NCBI RefSeq assembly: GCF_036227205.1
Contig: NZ_CP109442.1
Coordinates: 9,486,001 to 9,550,000, forward strand
DNA from: Amycolatopsis sp. NBC_01480
Lineage (GTDB): Bacteria; Actinomycetota; Actinomycetes; Mycobacteriales; Pseudonocardiaceae
Length of the DNA stretch: 64,000 bases
Direction: 5' to 3'
Shown here: positions 1-14,667 of the stretch, piece by piece
Numbering within the stretch: the first letter of the stretch is position 1
Layout of the letters: each line of letters opens with the position of its first letter
Position numbers and translations under genes: made by a program
Notes under the pieces: model-generated
Told to the model about the DNA's origin: nothing
Database searches by the model: none
What the model saw: the letters and a program-made list of their open reading frames with translations, nothing else

Positions 1-475
1 CGAACGGCTCGCGCTTGGCCGGCTGGCCGGTGAGCGTCAGGGCGCCCATCGTGCGGCCGTGGAACGCGCCCTCGGCGGCCACCACCTTGCCGCGGCCGGT
101 GAGCCGGCTGATCTTCAGCGCGGCCTCGTTGGCCTCGGCGCCGGAGTTGACGAACAGCACCTTGCCCTGCCCGGTCAGCCCCGCGACGTCCAGCAGCGCC
201 TCGGCCAGCTCGACCGCGACCGGGTTCACGTACAGGTTCGAGGTGTGGCCCAGCGTCGCGATCTGCTCGCTGACGGCGCGGACCACGTCCGGGTGCGCGT
301 GGCCGAGCGCGTTGACGGCGATGCCGCCGACGAGGTCGACGTACTCGCCGCCGTCGGCGTCCCACACCTTCGCGCCCTCGCCGCGGACCAGCGTGAGGCT
401 GGGGGTGCCGTAGTTGTCCATCACGGCCGACTGCCAGTGCTGCCGGCCGTCCACATTGGACGTCAGAGTGGTCAC
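1..475 (-). CDS. argD: Acetylornithine aminotransferase, N-terminal part (runs off the window)
   Basis: PLP-dependent transaminase converting N-acetylglutamate semialdehyde to N-acetylornithine in cytosolic arginine synthesis. The first 158 codons or so are present and read through the left edge. Class-III aminotransferase motifs are visible: [12 protein letters not shown] (cofactor phosphate region) and [10 protein letters not shown]. The PLP lysine lies beyond the window. The start is GTG at 475, which overlaps the argB stop in the tetranucleotide GTGA, so translation is probably coupled. It is the fourth gene of the argCJBD operon. Family and position are secure; completeness of the gene cannot be judged. 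Confidence 0.95.
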   Translation of the reverse strand, partial: MTTLTSNVDGRQHWQSAVMDNYGTPSLTLVRGEGAKVWDADGGEYVDLVGGIAVNALGHAHPDVVRAVSEQIATLGHTSNLYVNPVAVELAEALLDVAGLTGQGKVLFVNSGAEANEAALKISRLTGRGKVVAAEGAFHGRTMGALTLTGQPAKREPF

Positions 476-1388
476 GGGAGCTCCGTTTCGGGAAGGACCA
501 TGGTGCCGATGCCGCGGGAGGTGAACACCTCGAGCAGCACGGAATGGGCGAGCCTGCCGTCGATCACGTGGGCGCCGCGCACGCCGCCGCGGACCGCGCG
601 GACGCAAGCCTCCATCTTCGGGATCATGCCGCTGGCCAGGCCCGGCAGCAGCTTCTCCAGCCGGTCGACGCCGATGCGGTCGATCAGCGAGGAGCGGTCG
701 GGCCAGTTGGCATAAAGGCCTTCGACGTCGGTGAGCACCACGAGCTTCTCGGCGTCCAGCGCGGCGGCCAGCGCGCCGGCCGCGGTGTCGGCGTTGACGT
801 TGTGCACCACGCCGTCGATGTCGGGGGCCACAGTGGACACCACCGGGATGCGCCCGGCGTTGACGATGTCGAGGACCGCGTCCGGGTTCACCGCCGCCAC
901 CTCGCCGACCAGGCCGATGTCGACCTGCTCACCGTCCACGGTGGCCTGCTTGCGCTCGGCGGTGAACAGCCGCGCGTCCTCGCCGGAGATGCCGACGGCG
1001 TACGGCCCGTGCGCGTTGATCAGCCCGACCAGCTCCCGGCTGACCTGGCCGACCAGCACCATCCGCACGATGTCCATGGTCTCCGGCGTGGTCACGCGCA
1101 GGCCGCCCTTGAACTCGCCCTCGACGCCGAGCCGGCTGAGCATCGCGGTGATCTGCGGGCCGCCGCCGTGCACCACCACCGGGTGCAGGCCGGCCAGCCG
1201 CAGGAACACCATGTCCTGCGCGAACGCGGCCTTGAGCCGGTCGTCGATCATGGCGTTGCCGCCGTACTTGACGACCACGGTGGCGCCGTGGAACCGCTGC
1301 AGCCACGGCATCGCCTCGATCAGCACCCCGGCCTTCTCGGCCGCCGTGGACAGCCGGTCGTCCGCCGAAACCAGCGAATCGGGGCCGG

Positions 1389-1392
<4 letters not shown>
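472..1392 (-). CDS. argB: Acetylglutamate kinase
   Basis: Phosphorylates N-acetylglutamate, the second and usually arginine-inhibited step of ornithine synthesis. The 306-residue product has the amino-acid-kinase fold signatures VVKYGGNAM near residue 40 and VVHGGGPQI near residue 75, plus the C-terminal [12 protein letters not shown] segment. The ATG at 1392 overlaps the argJ stop as ATGA, and its own stop overlaps the argD start. The open frame continues upstream, but the extension lies inside argJ and has no homology value. Length is normal for the family. Confidence 0.97.
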
Positions 1393-4077
<2,685 letters not shown>

Positions 4078-4111
4078 CCCCGGATGCCCGCACTCGAGCG
4101 GGCATCCGGGG
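4078..4111 (-). terminator. Strong hairpin after the 4117-4605 gene
   Basis: A perfect 13-bp stem, CCCCGGATGCCCG against CGGGCATCCGGGG, with an 8-nt loop begins 6 bp beyond the stop codon at 4117. There is no clear T-run, as is common for actinobacterial terminators. Confidence 0.7.
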
Positions 4112-4116
4112 CGGAC

Positions 4117-4605
4117 TCAGAACTCGTCACCTCCCGGTTCCTCGCGGAGGCTGGGCGGCATCGGCAGGTGGTTGCCGGGCTTTTCCGGGTCACAGCCGAC
4201 CCGGGGCAGGCGGGCGCGGATGCCGCCGGGGGTGCGCTCGAAGTCGCGGGCCAGGTCGGCGACCGGGTCGCCCGCCAGCCAGCGGCGTTCCAGCTCCGCG
4301 TCCATCTCCTCGGTCCACGGGCTGCCCTGCTGGGCGGGCCGTTGCCCGGTTCTTCGGCGGCCGCCGCCACCACCTCCGCCGGAGAAGGCCAGGAGGCTCC
4401 CGCCGAGCAGTTCGGCCACGGCGGGCACCGCGGCGGAGTCGAGTTCGAGCCGGCCTTCCGCGACGAGTTCGCCGTCAGGCCCCTCGCCACCCACGGTGAC
4501 GACGACGCGTTGCTGTTCCGCCGCGCCCGTGCGGGCGACGACGGTGATCTGGTACTGGACGTTTCCTGCCCGGACCTCGGTCCGGTGCTCTTCGATGATC
4601 GTCAT
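4117..4605 (-). CDS. Uncharacterised protein with SANT/Myb-like helical domain
   Basis: A 162-residue protein of unknown role. The N-terminal half is predicted beta-rich (about residues 1-70). It is followed by a run of seven glycines and an Arg-rich linker (about 78-90). The C-terminal WTEEMDAELERRW...DFERTPGGIRARL resembles the small SANT/helix-turn-helix modules of actinobacterial proteins that tell cells how to bind DNA or recruit helicases. The start ATG 4605 is the first plausible one; an upstream GTG would only add a short poor extension. It is monocistronic, with its own terminator. DNA binding is an inference from the domain. Confidence 0.6.
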   Translation of the reverse strand: MTIIEEHRTEVRAGNVQYQITVVARTGAAEQQRVVVTVGGEGPDGELVAEGRLELDSAAVPAVAELLGGSLLAFSGGGGGGGRRRTGQRPAQQGSPWTEEMDAELERRWLAGDPVADLARDFERTPGGIRARLPRVGCDPEKPGNHLPMPPSLREEPGGDEF

Positions 4606-4628
4606 GCCGGGGACGGTAGCGCCGACCC

Positions 4629-4683
4629 CCGACAATTTTTGCTCACGGGGTGTGGGCGGGTGGCTGCGCTCCGAAATTGTCGG
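4629..4683. repeat. Spaced 10-bp inverted repeat
   Basis: CCGACAATTT (4629-4638) is mirrored exactly by AAATTGTCGG (4674-4683), 35 bp apart and just upstream of the gene starting at 4605. The AT-rich arms stand out in this GC-rich DNA. The layout suits a looped regulator site or paired operator half-sites; no regulator can be assigned. Confidence 0.5.
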
Positions 4684-4744
4684 ACCCTAGCCGTACCGTC
4701 TCCACCGACCACGAACAGCGACCGAGGAGGCTCGGTGAGTGAGG

Positions 4745-4788
4745 GAAAAAGAACGGTGCCCCGATCTGGCGAACCAGACCGGGGCACC
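4745..4788 (-). terminator. Rho-independent terminator of the 4801-6393 gene
   Basis: On the minus strand a long stem (GGTGCCCCG paired with CGGGGCACC, then one mismatch and TCTGG/CCAGA) closes on a 4-nt loop and is followed by GTTCTTTTTCCC. This is a classic intrinsic terminator with a U-run, 13 bp past the stop. Confidence 0.85.
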
Positions 4789-4800
4789 GGGGAGAACGGC

Positions 4801-6393
4801 TCAGAAGTGCAGCAGCCGCGCGAGCGCGTCCTGCTTGATCCGCGCTCCTGGCTGGGTGTCGGCCTTCGGCTGGCCGCCAGCCGCTCCGGCCGGAACCGGC
4901 GGCGGCACCGGCTGGCACTGCGCGTCGGAATGGTTGCCTGCCGTGCGCTTCGGCAGGTTGCCGGTCGCGAGGTAGTCGGCGACCTTGTCGTCCACACACG
5001 CGACACCGGACAGCGAGCCGGCGTGCGTGGTGCCGCCGGGCGCGCTGATCAGGCTCGACTTCGGGAACAGCTTCCGCACCTCGAGGCTGCCCTCGTAGGG
5101 CGTCGCCGCATCGAGTTCCTCGCTGATCAACAGGGCGCCGTCGACCTTGCTGCCGTCGACGCGCACGGGCTTGCCCGACTTCGCCGGCCAGTTCACGCAC
5201 GGGGCGTTGAACCAGGCGTTGCCCCAGGTCTCGAACGGGGCGCGGAAGTAGGTCGTCCAGTTGTCGAGGCGCCAGCGGTTCCAGTTCGTCGGCCACTGCA
5301 CGTCGGAGCACTGCACAGCGCTGTACACCGCATAGCCGTTGTCGTCGCCCGGCGGGTTCGAGTCGTCGTAGAGCGCCTTCAGCGTCTGCCAGTCACCGCG
5401 GTGGACCCAGCCGTCGAACGCCTTGGCCATGTCCTCCCAGCCGAACACGTAGTAGCCGGCCTGCAGGAAGACGTCGGTCCACTCGTCCCCGCCGATCACC
5501 CCGCCCGCGGGCGTGCGGTCGAGCTTCTTCTGCTGGTCGTACCAGAGCTTTTCCACCGCCGTGGCGGTCTTGCCGAGGTGATAGATGCTGTCGTACTTCG
5601 CGAGCCAGCCGAAGTAGATCTTGATGTTGCGGTCGAAGGCCACGTCCTGGTCCAGGTTGGCCTGGTACCAGACGTTGCGCGGGTCGACGTTGCCGTCGAG
5701 CACCATGCGGCGCACGTTCCCCGGGAACAGCGTGCTGTACACCTGCCCGAGGTAGGTGCCGTAGGAGAAGCCGTAGTAGTTGATCTGCTTCTCCCCCAGC
5801 GCCTTGCGCAGGCTGTCCATGTCCTGCGCGACGTCGGTGGTCTTGATGTGGTCGAGAATGGCGCCGTTCTTGGCGCACGCCTTGGCGTAGCCCTGGGCCT
5901 TGTCGAGCCAGGCCCGCTCGATCTGCGGCGTCTTGGGCACGTACGGCGTGCGGTCGTAGCCGAAGTAGTTCCCGTCGCAGGTCACGGCCGGCTTGCTGGA
6001 GCCGACGCCGCGCGGGTCGAACCCGATCCAGTCGTAGCTGTCGCCGGCGTGGTTCGGCACCGACTGCCCGAGCCGCGAGAGGCCGAGGCCGGAGCCGCCG
6101 GGACCGCCGGGGTTCACGAGCATGATGCCCTGGTACTGGGCGGCCTTGTGCTTGATGCGGGAGACGGCCACCTGGACCTTGTCGCCCGCGGGCTTCGCGT
6201 AGTCCATCGGGACCACGAGGAAGCCGCACTGGGCGCCGGCGTTCTTGAGGCTCGCCGAAGTGCACTCTCCCCAGTTGATCGGCGCCGGCGTGAAGTCCGG
6301 TGTCCTGGCCGGTGCCGCTGTGGCGGCGGGAGCTGCGGCCAGCGCGCCGACCGCGACAGCCGCGGCGGCGAACACGGCAACGATTTTCTTCAC
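4801..6393 (-). CDS. Secreted alpha/beta hydrolase of the tripeptidyl aminopeptidase family
   Basis: A 530-residue exported serine hydrolase of the Streptomyces Tap/SlpD type, which remove tripeptides from the N-termini of extracellular peptides. It starts with a Sec signal peptide (MKKIVAVF then an Ala-rich core, AxA cleavage near residue 27). The oxyanion motif NPGGPGGSG is near residue 95 and the nucleophile elbow GFSYG has Ser210. The TAP-type C-terminal domain supplies Asp in EELDAATPYEGS and His in GGTTHAG. GTG 6393 is preceded by AAGGAA at good spacing; longer upstream frames lack this and would bury the signal peptide. Substrate specificity is inferred from the family. Confidence 0.88.
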   Translation of the reverse strand: MKKIVAVFAAAAVAVGALAAAPAATAAPARTPDFTPAPINWGECTSASLKNAGAQCGFLVVPMDYAKPAGDKVQVAVSRIKHKAAQYQGIMLVNPGGPGGSGLGLSRLGQSVPNHAGDSYDWIGFDPRGVGSSKPAVTCDGNYFGYDRTPYVPKTPQIERAWLDKAQGYAKACAKNGAILDHIKTTDVAQDMDSLRKALGEKQINYYGFSYGTYLGQVYSTLFPGNVRRMVLDGNVDPRNVWYQANLDQDVAFDRNIKIYFGWLAKYDSIYHLGKTATAVEKLWYDQQKKLDRTPAGGVIGGDEWTDVFLQAGYYVFGWEDMAKAFDGWVHRGDWQTLKALYDDSNPPGDDNGYAVYSAVQCSDVQWPTNWNRWRLDNWTTYFRAPFETWGNAWFNAPCVNWPAKSGKPVRVDGSKVDGALLISEELDAATPYEGSLEVRKLFPKSSLISAPGGTTHAGSLSGVACVDDKVADYLATGNLPKRTAGNHSDAQCQPVPPPVPAGAAGGQPKADTQPGARIKQDALARLLHF

Positions 6394-6523
6394 AGAGTTC
6401 CTTTTCGTCCGCGGGCAACCCGAATTCGTCGAAACTACCGACAACCCGCAACAATCTCCTCGCACGACACGAGTTGCGCCATCCACCTTTCGTCGGTATT
6501 TGGCACTACGGAGGTGACCCCGA

Positions 6524-7213
6524 ATGGGCGCGGACACCGCGTTGATCTCGGCCGTCCGAACAGGGCTCGCCGACCTGGCGGATCCGGTGCGGGCACCGGC
6601 CATGCAGGCGTACATGAAGTCGGCGATGCCGTTTCGCGGAGTGCCCAAACCGCAGCGGAGCGTGCTGATGAAAGGCGTGCTGTCCGCTCACCCATTGCCC
6701 GATCGGGTGACATTCACGGCGACCGTGCGGCGACTCTGGCACGATGCCGAATTCCGCGAGGAAAGGTATGCGGCAATCGATCTTTCCGGTCACCGCGCCT
6801 ACCGGGGCTGGCAGGATCCGGGCCTGCTCGGGCTGTACGAGGAGATGATCGTCGGCGGGGCCTGGTGGGACTACGTGGACGAGCTCGCGATCCGCCGGGT
6901 CGGCCCCATCCTGCGCGGTGACCGGGCCGCGGTCACCCCGCGCCTGCTGGGCTGGGCCACCGACCCGGATCGCTGGCGGCGGCGCACGGCCGTGATCTGC
7001 CAGGTGAGTGCGAAGGAGGACACCGATCGGGTGCTGCTCACCGCCGCCGTCGAGGCCAATATCGGCGATCCGGACTTCTTCCTGCGCAAGGGCATCGGCT
7101 GGGCCCTGCGCGACTACGCCAGGACGGCGCCGGACTGGGTCCGCACGTTCGTCACCGACCACCCGGACCTGTCCGGACTGTCCACACGGGAGGCACTGAA
7201 GCACCTGTCCTGA
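6524..7213 (+). CDS. DNA alkylation repair protein, AlkD-like
   Basis: A 229-residue HEAT-like-repeat protein of the AlkC/AlkD family, whose members excise positively charged 3- and 7-alkyl purines without base flipping. Family landmarks include FRGVPKPQR, WWDYVDELA (the conserved Trp/Asp region), WRRRTAVICQV and the C-terminal FFLRKGIGWALRDYARTAP. ATG 6524 follows GGAGGTGA. It is transcribed divergently from the peptidase gene, with about 130 bp between them. Glycosylase activity is inferred from family membership. Confidence 0.9.
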   Translation: MGADTALISAVRTGLADLADPVRAPAMQAYMKSAMPFRGVPKPQRSVLMKGVLSAHPLPDRVTFTATVRRLWHDAEFREERYAAIDLSGHRAYRGWQDPGLLGLYEEMIVGGAWWDYVDELAIRRVGPILRGDRAAVTPRLLGWATDPDRWRRRTAVICQVSAKEDTDRVLLTAAVEANIGDPDFFLRKGIGWALRDYARTAPDWVRTFVTDHPDLSGLSTREALKHLS

Positions 7214-7620
7214 GTGGTCCGCGAACGAGTGAAGCACGGGAGGGAATCTGGACACAGGCAGACGCGGCGGGACAGCCGCAGTTCGCGAGCACCGCGAGCA
7301 TCACGGACACCGCCGGGGAACGGCAAGTGCCGGGAACGCAGCTGAGCCGCGGTGAGCGCCGTGGACACGGCCGAGGCGCGGCAAGTCGCGCGAGTGCGGC
7401 AAGAACCGAGGGTGCGGCGAGACCCGCCGACGTGGGAAGAGCCGAGGAAGGCGCGGCAAGAGCCGCCGACGCGACGGGGAGGCCGCCGGCCAACCGGGCA
7501 GAACCGCAGGCGTCAGCGCACTCCGCGTACAGAAGCCTTCGCCACAGCCGTAAGCAGCGCGAGCGGCCCCGAAGCGATGAGCGCGTCGCCGGGCAAGCGA
7601 GAGCGCCGAGGCCTGAAACG
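7214..7620. repeat. Purine-biased degenerate tandem repeat after the AlkD-like gene
   Basis: No gene supported. The plus strand is purine-rich, and between about 7370 and 7480 it shows an 18-bp quasi-period built on GCGGCAAG..CCGAG. Several open frames cross it, but they are compositionally biased translations of the repeat (such as runs of LAAPS-like hexads on the minus strand) with no ribosome sites. A similar but longer block lies on the other side of pheST. Confidence 0.55.
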
Positions 7621-7621
7621 G

Positions 7622-7665
7622 CCGTGGGCCGGGAACCTGCCAAGGGCAGGGCTCCCAGCCCACGG
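7622..7665 (-). terminator. Probable pheST terminator
   Basis: A long imperfect stem (CCGTGGGC pairing GCCCACGG, then GGGA/TCCC and CCTGCC/GGCAGG) around a 3-nt loop lies about 50 bp beyond the pheT stop. No T-run is visible. Its position and length make it the best terminator candidate for the operon. Confidence 0.6.
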
Positions 7666-7716
7666 AAGGCCGGACCAGGGTGGCAAGCGCCGCCCCCCGG
7701 CGAGGGGCGGACCGGC

Positions 7717-10280
7717 TCAGGCGCGCAGGGTGGCGCCGAAGCGCTCGCCCGCCGCGGCGAGCGCGGCGTCGCGGGCCTTGGTTGCCTCGTCGACGGTCAG
7801 CGTGCGGTCCGGGGCCCGGAAGCGGAGCTTGTAGGCCAGGGAGCGCTTGCCTTCGCCGACCTGCTCGCCGGCGTAGACGTCGAAGAGGGTGATCTCCTCG
7901 AGCAGCTCGCCGGCGCCGGTGCGCAGGACGTCGGCGAGGTCGGCCGACGGGACGTCCGTGGCGGCGACCAGGGCGACGTCGAGGAGCACCGGCGGGTAGG
8001 CCGACACCCTCGGGGCCGGACGCGAGTCCGGGAGCGGGATCGCGTCCAGGTCCAGTTCCATCGCGACCGTCCGGGGCGGCAGGCCGAGGGCCTCGACGAC
8101 CTTCGGGTGCAGCTCGCCGGCGTGGCCGACCGGCCAGTCGCCCACGCGCAGCTGGGCGCAGCGGCCCGGGTGCCACGGCAGGAGGTCGGCGGACTGCACC
8201 TTCAGCTCGACGCCGGCGGCCTCGGCCACCACGCGCGCGGCCTGCACGGCGTCAGCCCAGCCGGCCGGTTCGCCCTCGCCCCACCAGCCGGCACGACGGC
8301 GGCGGCCGGTGAGCACCGCGGCGACGTGCACGGGCTGGGCGGGCACCGCGGCTTCCAGGACCGCGAGCTGCTCGTCGGTCGGGCGGTGCTCGACGCCGAG
8401 GTCCGGGACCTTGAGCTGGTTCGGCTTCGGCAGCACGACCTGGCCGATGTGGAACAGCGACACGTCCTTCATGCCGCGGGAAACGTTGCGCTGCAACGTG
8501 TCCAGCAGACCGGGCAGGAGCGTGGTGGACATCCGGTCGTGGTCGGCCTCGAGCGGGTTGCGCACGCGCACGGTGTTGCGGCGGACGTCGTCGGCGGGCA
8601 GGCCGAAGTCGTCCCACACCGAGTCCGACACGAACGGGAAGGGCAGCACCTCGACGTACCCGTCCTCGGCCAGCGCGCGGGCCACGCTCCGGCGGCGGCG
8701 CTGCGAGTCGGTGAGGCCGCGGCCGGCGGGTGCGGCGGGAAGCTGCGACGGGATGCTCTCGTAGCCCTCGAGCCGCAGCACCTCCTCGACCAGATCGGCG
8801 GGCTGCACCAGGTCGCCGCGCCAGGTCGGCGGGGTGGCCGTGACGAGGGAGATGCCCTCGTCGCTGGTGCTGACCGTGACTCGGCAGCCGATCTGGCCGA
8901 GGCGCCGCACGGTGACCCCGCGCTCGTAGCGCACGCCGGCCATCTGGTCGGGCAGGTTGATCGGCATGGTGACCGGCGGGTTCGGCGCGACGCCGCCCTC
9001 GTCGGTGCGGCCGGGCTGGATCGCGGCGTCGCCGTACTGGCGCAGCAGGCGCGCGGCCAGCTCCACCGCGGCCGCGCACAGCGCCGGGTCGGTGAACCGC
9101 TCGAACCGCTTGGCCGCCTCGGAGAACAGCTTGTGGCGACGGGCCGTGCGGCTGATCGACGCGGGGTCCCAGTGCGCCGCCTCGAGCAGCACGTCGGTGC
9201 TCTCCGCGGTGATCTCCGTGCTGGCGCCGCCCATGGTGCCGGCCAGCGAGATCACGCCGCTGTCGTCGGCGATCACGATGTCGTCGGCGTCGAGCTTGCG
9301 CTCGGCGTCGTCCAAAGTGGTCAGCTTCTCGCCCGGCTTGGCGCGGCGCACCACCAGGTCGCCCTGGATCGCCGACGTCGCGAAGGCGTGCAGCGGGTGG
9401 CCGAGCTCGAGCATCACGTAGTTGGTGACGTCCACGGCCAGCGAGATCGACCGGATCCCGGCCAGCATCAGGCGCCGCCGCATCCACCACGGCGTGGGCG
9501 CCGTCGCGTCGAGGCCCTTCACCCGGCGCAGCACGAACCGCGGACAGCCCTCAGGGTCCTCGACCCGGACCGGCCACGCGTCGCCCTCGGCCACGGGGAT
9601 CTCGAGCGAGGCCGGGTCGCCGAACGGGACGTCGAGCGCGTTGGACAGCTCGCGCGCCAGGCCGCGGATCGACAACGCGTAACCGCGGTCGGGGGTCGGC
9701 GTGACCTCGATGACGGTGTCGGCCAGGCCGAGCAGTTCCTTGGCGTCGTCACCCGGGCTCGCGGTGCCCGAGGGCAGCACGAGGATGCCGGTGTGGTCGT
9801 CGCCGAGGCCCAGCTCCTGGGCGGAGCAGATCATGCCGTCGCTGACGCGGCCGTAGGTCTTGCGCGCGGCGATCGCGAAGTCGCCCGGCAGCACCGCGCC
9901 GGGCAGCGCGACGACAACCAGGTCGCCCTCGGCGAAGTTGCGGGCGCCGCAGACGATGCCGCGGGTCCGGATGCCGTGGGGGCCCTCGTCCTCGAACGGG
10001 GCGTCGTCGTCCTCGTCATCATCCTCGTCCGCGGGCACAGTGTCCTCTTCGGACGCTTCCTCGCCGACCTCGACGCGGCAGAAGCGGACCGGCTTCTTGA
10101 AACCCGTCAGCTCCTCGATCTCGGCCACGCGGCCGACCACGAGGGGACCGGTCACGGGGCCGAGCTCGCTCAGCTCGTCGACCTCGATCCCGATCCGCAC
10201 GAACGCGTCGGCCAGGTCCTGGGGCGTGACCTCGGCACCCACGTCGAGGTGCTCGGTCAGCCAGCTCACCGGGACTCGCA

Positions 10281-10281
<1 letters not shown>
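7717..10281 (-). CDS. pheT: Phenylalanyl-tRNA synthetase beta subunit
   Basis: Beta subunit of the heterotetrameric enzyme that charges tRNA-Phe; 854 residues. In order it has an N-terminal B1 region (RVPVSWLTEHLD), an EMAP-II-like tRNA-binding domain with VCGARNFAEGD, the B3/B4 editing module, B5, the catalytic-like core (DRMSTTLLPGLLDTL) and the C-terminal anticodon-binding domain ending FGATLRA. GTG 10281 has GGAGG upstream and shares one base with the pheS stop (TAGTG). Residues of about 75-100 form an acidic insert with runs of Asp/Glu inside the tRNA-binding domain. Confidence 0.97.
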
Positions 10282-12584
<2,303 letters not shown>

Positions 12585-12585
12585 G

Positions 12586-13398
12586 TCAGCGGCGAGTGGC
12601 CATCGCGGCGGTGTACACGCAGACGGCGGCCGCGGTGGCCAGGTTGAGGCTTTCGGCCTTGCCGTACAAGGGGATCTTCACCGCGGTGTCGACGGTGGCG
12701 AGCACCGCGACAGGGAGGCCGTGGGCCTCGTTGCCGAAGATCCACGCCGTGGGGGCGTCGAAGGTGAGCGTTTCCAGCGAGGTTTCCGCGTAGCCGTGGG
12801 CGGCCAGGGTGCGCAGACCGGCGGTCTTCAGAGCTGCCAGCGCTGCCGGAACGTCGCGGGTGCGGGCGATCGGGACGTGGAAGGTGCTGCCGGCGGCGGC
12901 GCGGACGCTCTTGCCGTTGTGCGGGTCTACCGTGTCGCCCGCCAGGATCACGGCGTCGGCGCCCGCGGCGTCGGCCACGCGGATCACCGTTCCTGCGTTA
13001 CCAGGCTCTGCGACGTCCACCAGGACGACCACGAGGCGGGCGCCGGGCAGGACTGTCTCCAGTGGACGGTCGACCACCGAGCACACCGCGACTATGCCTT
13101 GCGGGGTCACGGTTTCCGAGAGGCCGTCGGCCGCGCGGTCGGTGATCGGGGAGATCCGGACGCCTGCGTCGGCGGCTGTGGCGGCCAGCGCGGGGTGGGT
13201 TGCGGCGGCGCGGTCGGTCACGAACAGCTCGTGCACCGTCCCGTATTCCAGCGCGGCCTCGACCGCGTTGGCGCCCTCGGCCAGGAAACGGCCGGTCTTG
13301 TCACGCTCGGCGCGGCGGGTCAGCTTGCGCGCAGCAACGACCCGGGGGGTCCGTTCGGTGAACGGCTCCGCCCCGGGTCGCTGGAAACTGCCGGTCAG
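12586..13398 (-). CDS. tsnR: SpoU/TrmH-family RNA 2'-O-methyltransferase (TsnR type)
   Basis: SAM-dependent ribose methyltransferase, 270 residues, of the SPOUT superfamily. It has an N-terminal substrate-binding domain ([14 protein letters not shown]...) and the knotted catalytic domain with [33 protein letters not shown] and [18 protein letters not shown]. The first in-frame start-like codon after the rplT stop is CTG at 13398, overlapping that stop as CTGA. No ATG, GTG or TTG occurs before the conserved region, so I propose the CTG start. It is last in infC-rpmI-rplT-tsnR. The RNA target is unknown. Confidence 0.88.
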   Translation of the reverse strand: MTGSFQRPGAEPFTERTPRVVAARKLTRRAERDKTGRFLAEGANAVEAALEYGTVHELFVTDRAAATHPALAATAADAGVRISPITDRAADGLSETVTPQGIVAVCSVVDRPLETVLPGARLVVVLVDVAEPGNAGTVIRVADAAGADAVILAGDTVDPHNGKSVRAAAGSTFHVPIARTRDVPAALAALKTAGLRTLAAHGYAETSLETLTFDAPTAWIFGNEAHGLPVAVLATVDTAVKIPLYGKAESLNLATAAAVCVYTAAMATRR

Positions 13399-13772
13399 GC
13401 CGACTTCGCTTCGCCGGTGTTGACGTTCGCCTTGGCGAGCTCGGCGAGCGCGGTGAAGGCGGTGGCGTCGTTGACCGCGAGGTCCGCGAGGATCTTGCGG
13501 TCGACCTCGACACCCGCGGCCTTGAGGCCCTGGATGAACCGGTTGTAGGTCACGCCGTTGGCACGAGCGGCCGCGTTGATGCGGGTGATCCACAGCTGGC
13601 GGAAGTCACCCTTGCGCGCACGGCGGTCGCGGTAGGCGTAGTTGAGCGAGTGAAGCGTCTGCTCCTTGGCCTTGCGGTACAGCCGCGAACGCTGGCCGCG
13701 GTAGCCGCTGGCCAGTTCGAGAGTTGCGCGACGCTTCTTCTGGGCGTTGACCGCCCGCTTGACGCGTGCCAC
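13395..13772 (-). CDS. rplT: 50S ribosomal protein L20
   Basis: 125-residue 23S-rRNA-binding protein needed early in large-subunit assembly. The canonical start [15 protein letters not shown] and the internal [15 protein letters not shown] are present. GTG 13772 is preceded by an AGGATGG-like ribosome site. The C-terminal tail ([10 protein letters not shown]) is slightly longer than in many bacteria. The stop overlaps the proposed CTG start of tsnR. Confidence 0.98.
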   Translation of the reverse strand: MARVKRAVNAQKKRRATLELASGYRGQRSRLYRKAKEQTLHSLNYAYRDRRARKGDFRQLWITRINAAARANGVTYNRFIQGLKAAGVEVDRKILADLAVNDATAFTALAELAKANVNTGEAKSA

Positions 13773-13841
13773 TGGTCCATCCTGTCGGTTTCGGGGGGCG
13801 CGTCCACGCCCCGGGGTGATTGGTACGGGTAAGGCGGAGAG

Positions 13842-14036
13842 TCAGATCCCGAGCAGGCGCTTGACCCGGCCGGCCTCGGTCTTGGCGAGCTCCGTGGTGC
13901 CCTCGAGACGGCGGGTGAGGCGGTTGGACTTCTTCTCCATCAGGTGGCGGCGGCCGGCCTTCTGGCGGCGCAGCTTGCCCGTGCCCGTCACGCGGATCCG
14001 CTTGGACGTACCCTTGTGCGTCTTCATCTTCGGCAT
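13842..14036 (-). CDS. rpmI: 50S ribosomal protein L35
   Basis: 64-residue basic ribosomal protein. The sequence [21 protein letters not shown] and the [20 protein letters not shown] end are diagnostic. ATG 14036 has AGAGGACAAAC upstream; the further-upstream in-frame ATG at 14063 gives a non-conserved extension. Second gene of the infC operon, 69 bp before rplT. Confidence 0.97.
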   Translation of the reverse strand: MPKMKTHKGTSKRIRVTGTGKLRRQKAGRRHLMEKKSNRLTRRLEGTTELAKTEAGRVKRLLGI

Positions 14037-14115
14037 GGTTTGTCCTCTTCCGTGCGGCGGCACACCGGGTGCACCGGTGTGCCGCTGAGGTGTGCTGGTC
14101 GGCGCTGGAGGCGGG

Positions 14116-14667
14116 TTACGCCTCGGGAGCCTCGGCCTTGACGGCCTTCGGCTTCACGTTCTTGTGCGGGGCCAGCACCATGATCATGTTGCGACCGTCC
14201 TGCTTGGGCGACGATTCCACGAAGCCCAGCTCGGTCACGTCGTCGGCGAGCTTCTGCAGCAGCCGGAAACCGAGCTCCGGCCGGGACTGCTCACGCCCAC
14301 GGAACATGATCGTGACCTTGACCTTGTTGCCGGCCGCCAGGAACCGCGACACGTGACCCTTCTTGGTCTCGTAGTCGTGCTGGTCGATCTTCGGCCGCAG
14401 CTTCTGTTCCTTGATGACGGTCAGCTGCTGGTTGCGGCGGGACTCGCGGGCCTTCTGCGCGCTCTCGTACTTGAACTTGCCGAAGTCCATGAGCTTGCAT
14501 ACCGGCGGGCGTGCCTGCGGAGCGACCTCGACGAGGTCGAGGTCGTTCTCCTGGGCCAGCCGCAGCGCATCCTCGATCCGGACGATGCCGACCTGTTCGC
14601 CGTTGGGCCCGACGAGTCGGACCTCCGGCACCCGGATACGTTCGTTGATGCGTGTCTCGGAGCTGAT
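14116..14667 (-). CDS. infC: Translation initiation factor IF-3 with an AUC start
   Basis: IF-3 keeps 30S subunits free and checks start codons. I begin the 183-residue product at ATC 14667 (reading [18 protein letters not shown]), because AAGGAGG lies 4 nt upstream of it and homologues begin here. The in-frame ATG at 14718 lies before that ribosome site, has none of its own and adds a non-conserved leader. Both IF-3 domains are present, joined by the Lys/Arg-rich linker near [15 protein letters not shown] Lys/Ala-rich tail closes it. An AUU/AUC-type start allows self-control by IF-3 itself, as established in E. coli. Confidence 0.95.
   Translation of the reverse strand: MSSETRINERIRVPEVRLVGPNGEQVGIVRIEDALRLAQENDLDLVEVAPQARPPVCKLMDFGKFKYESAQKARESRRNQQLTVIKEQKLRPKIDQHDYETKKGHVSRFLAAGNKVKVTIMFRGREQSRPELGFRLLQKLADDVTELGFVESSPKQDGRNMIMVLAPHKNVKPKAVKAEAPEA

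Noticed and set aside
6394..6648. Extended N-terminus for the tripeptidyl aminopeptidase
   Set aside because: The extension has no conservation, and GTG 6393 with AAGGAA directly precedes a proper signal peptide.
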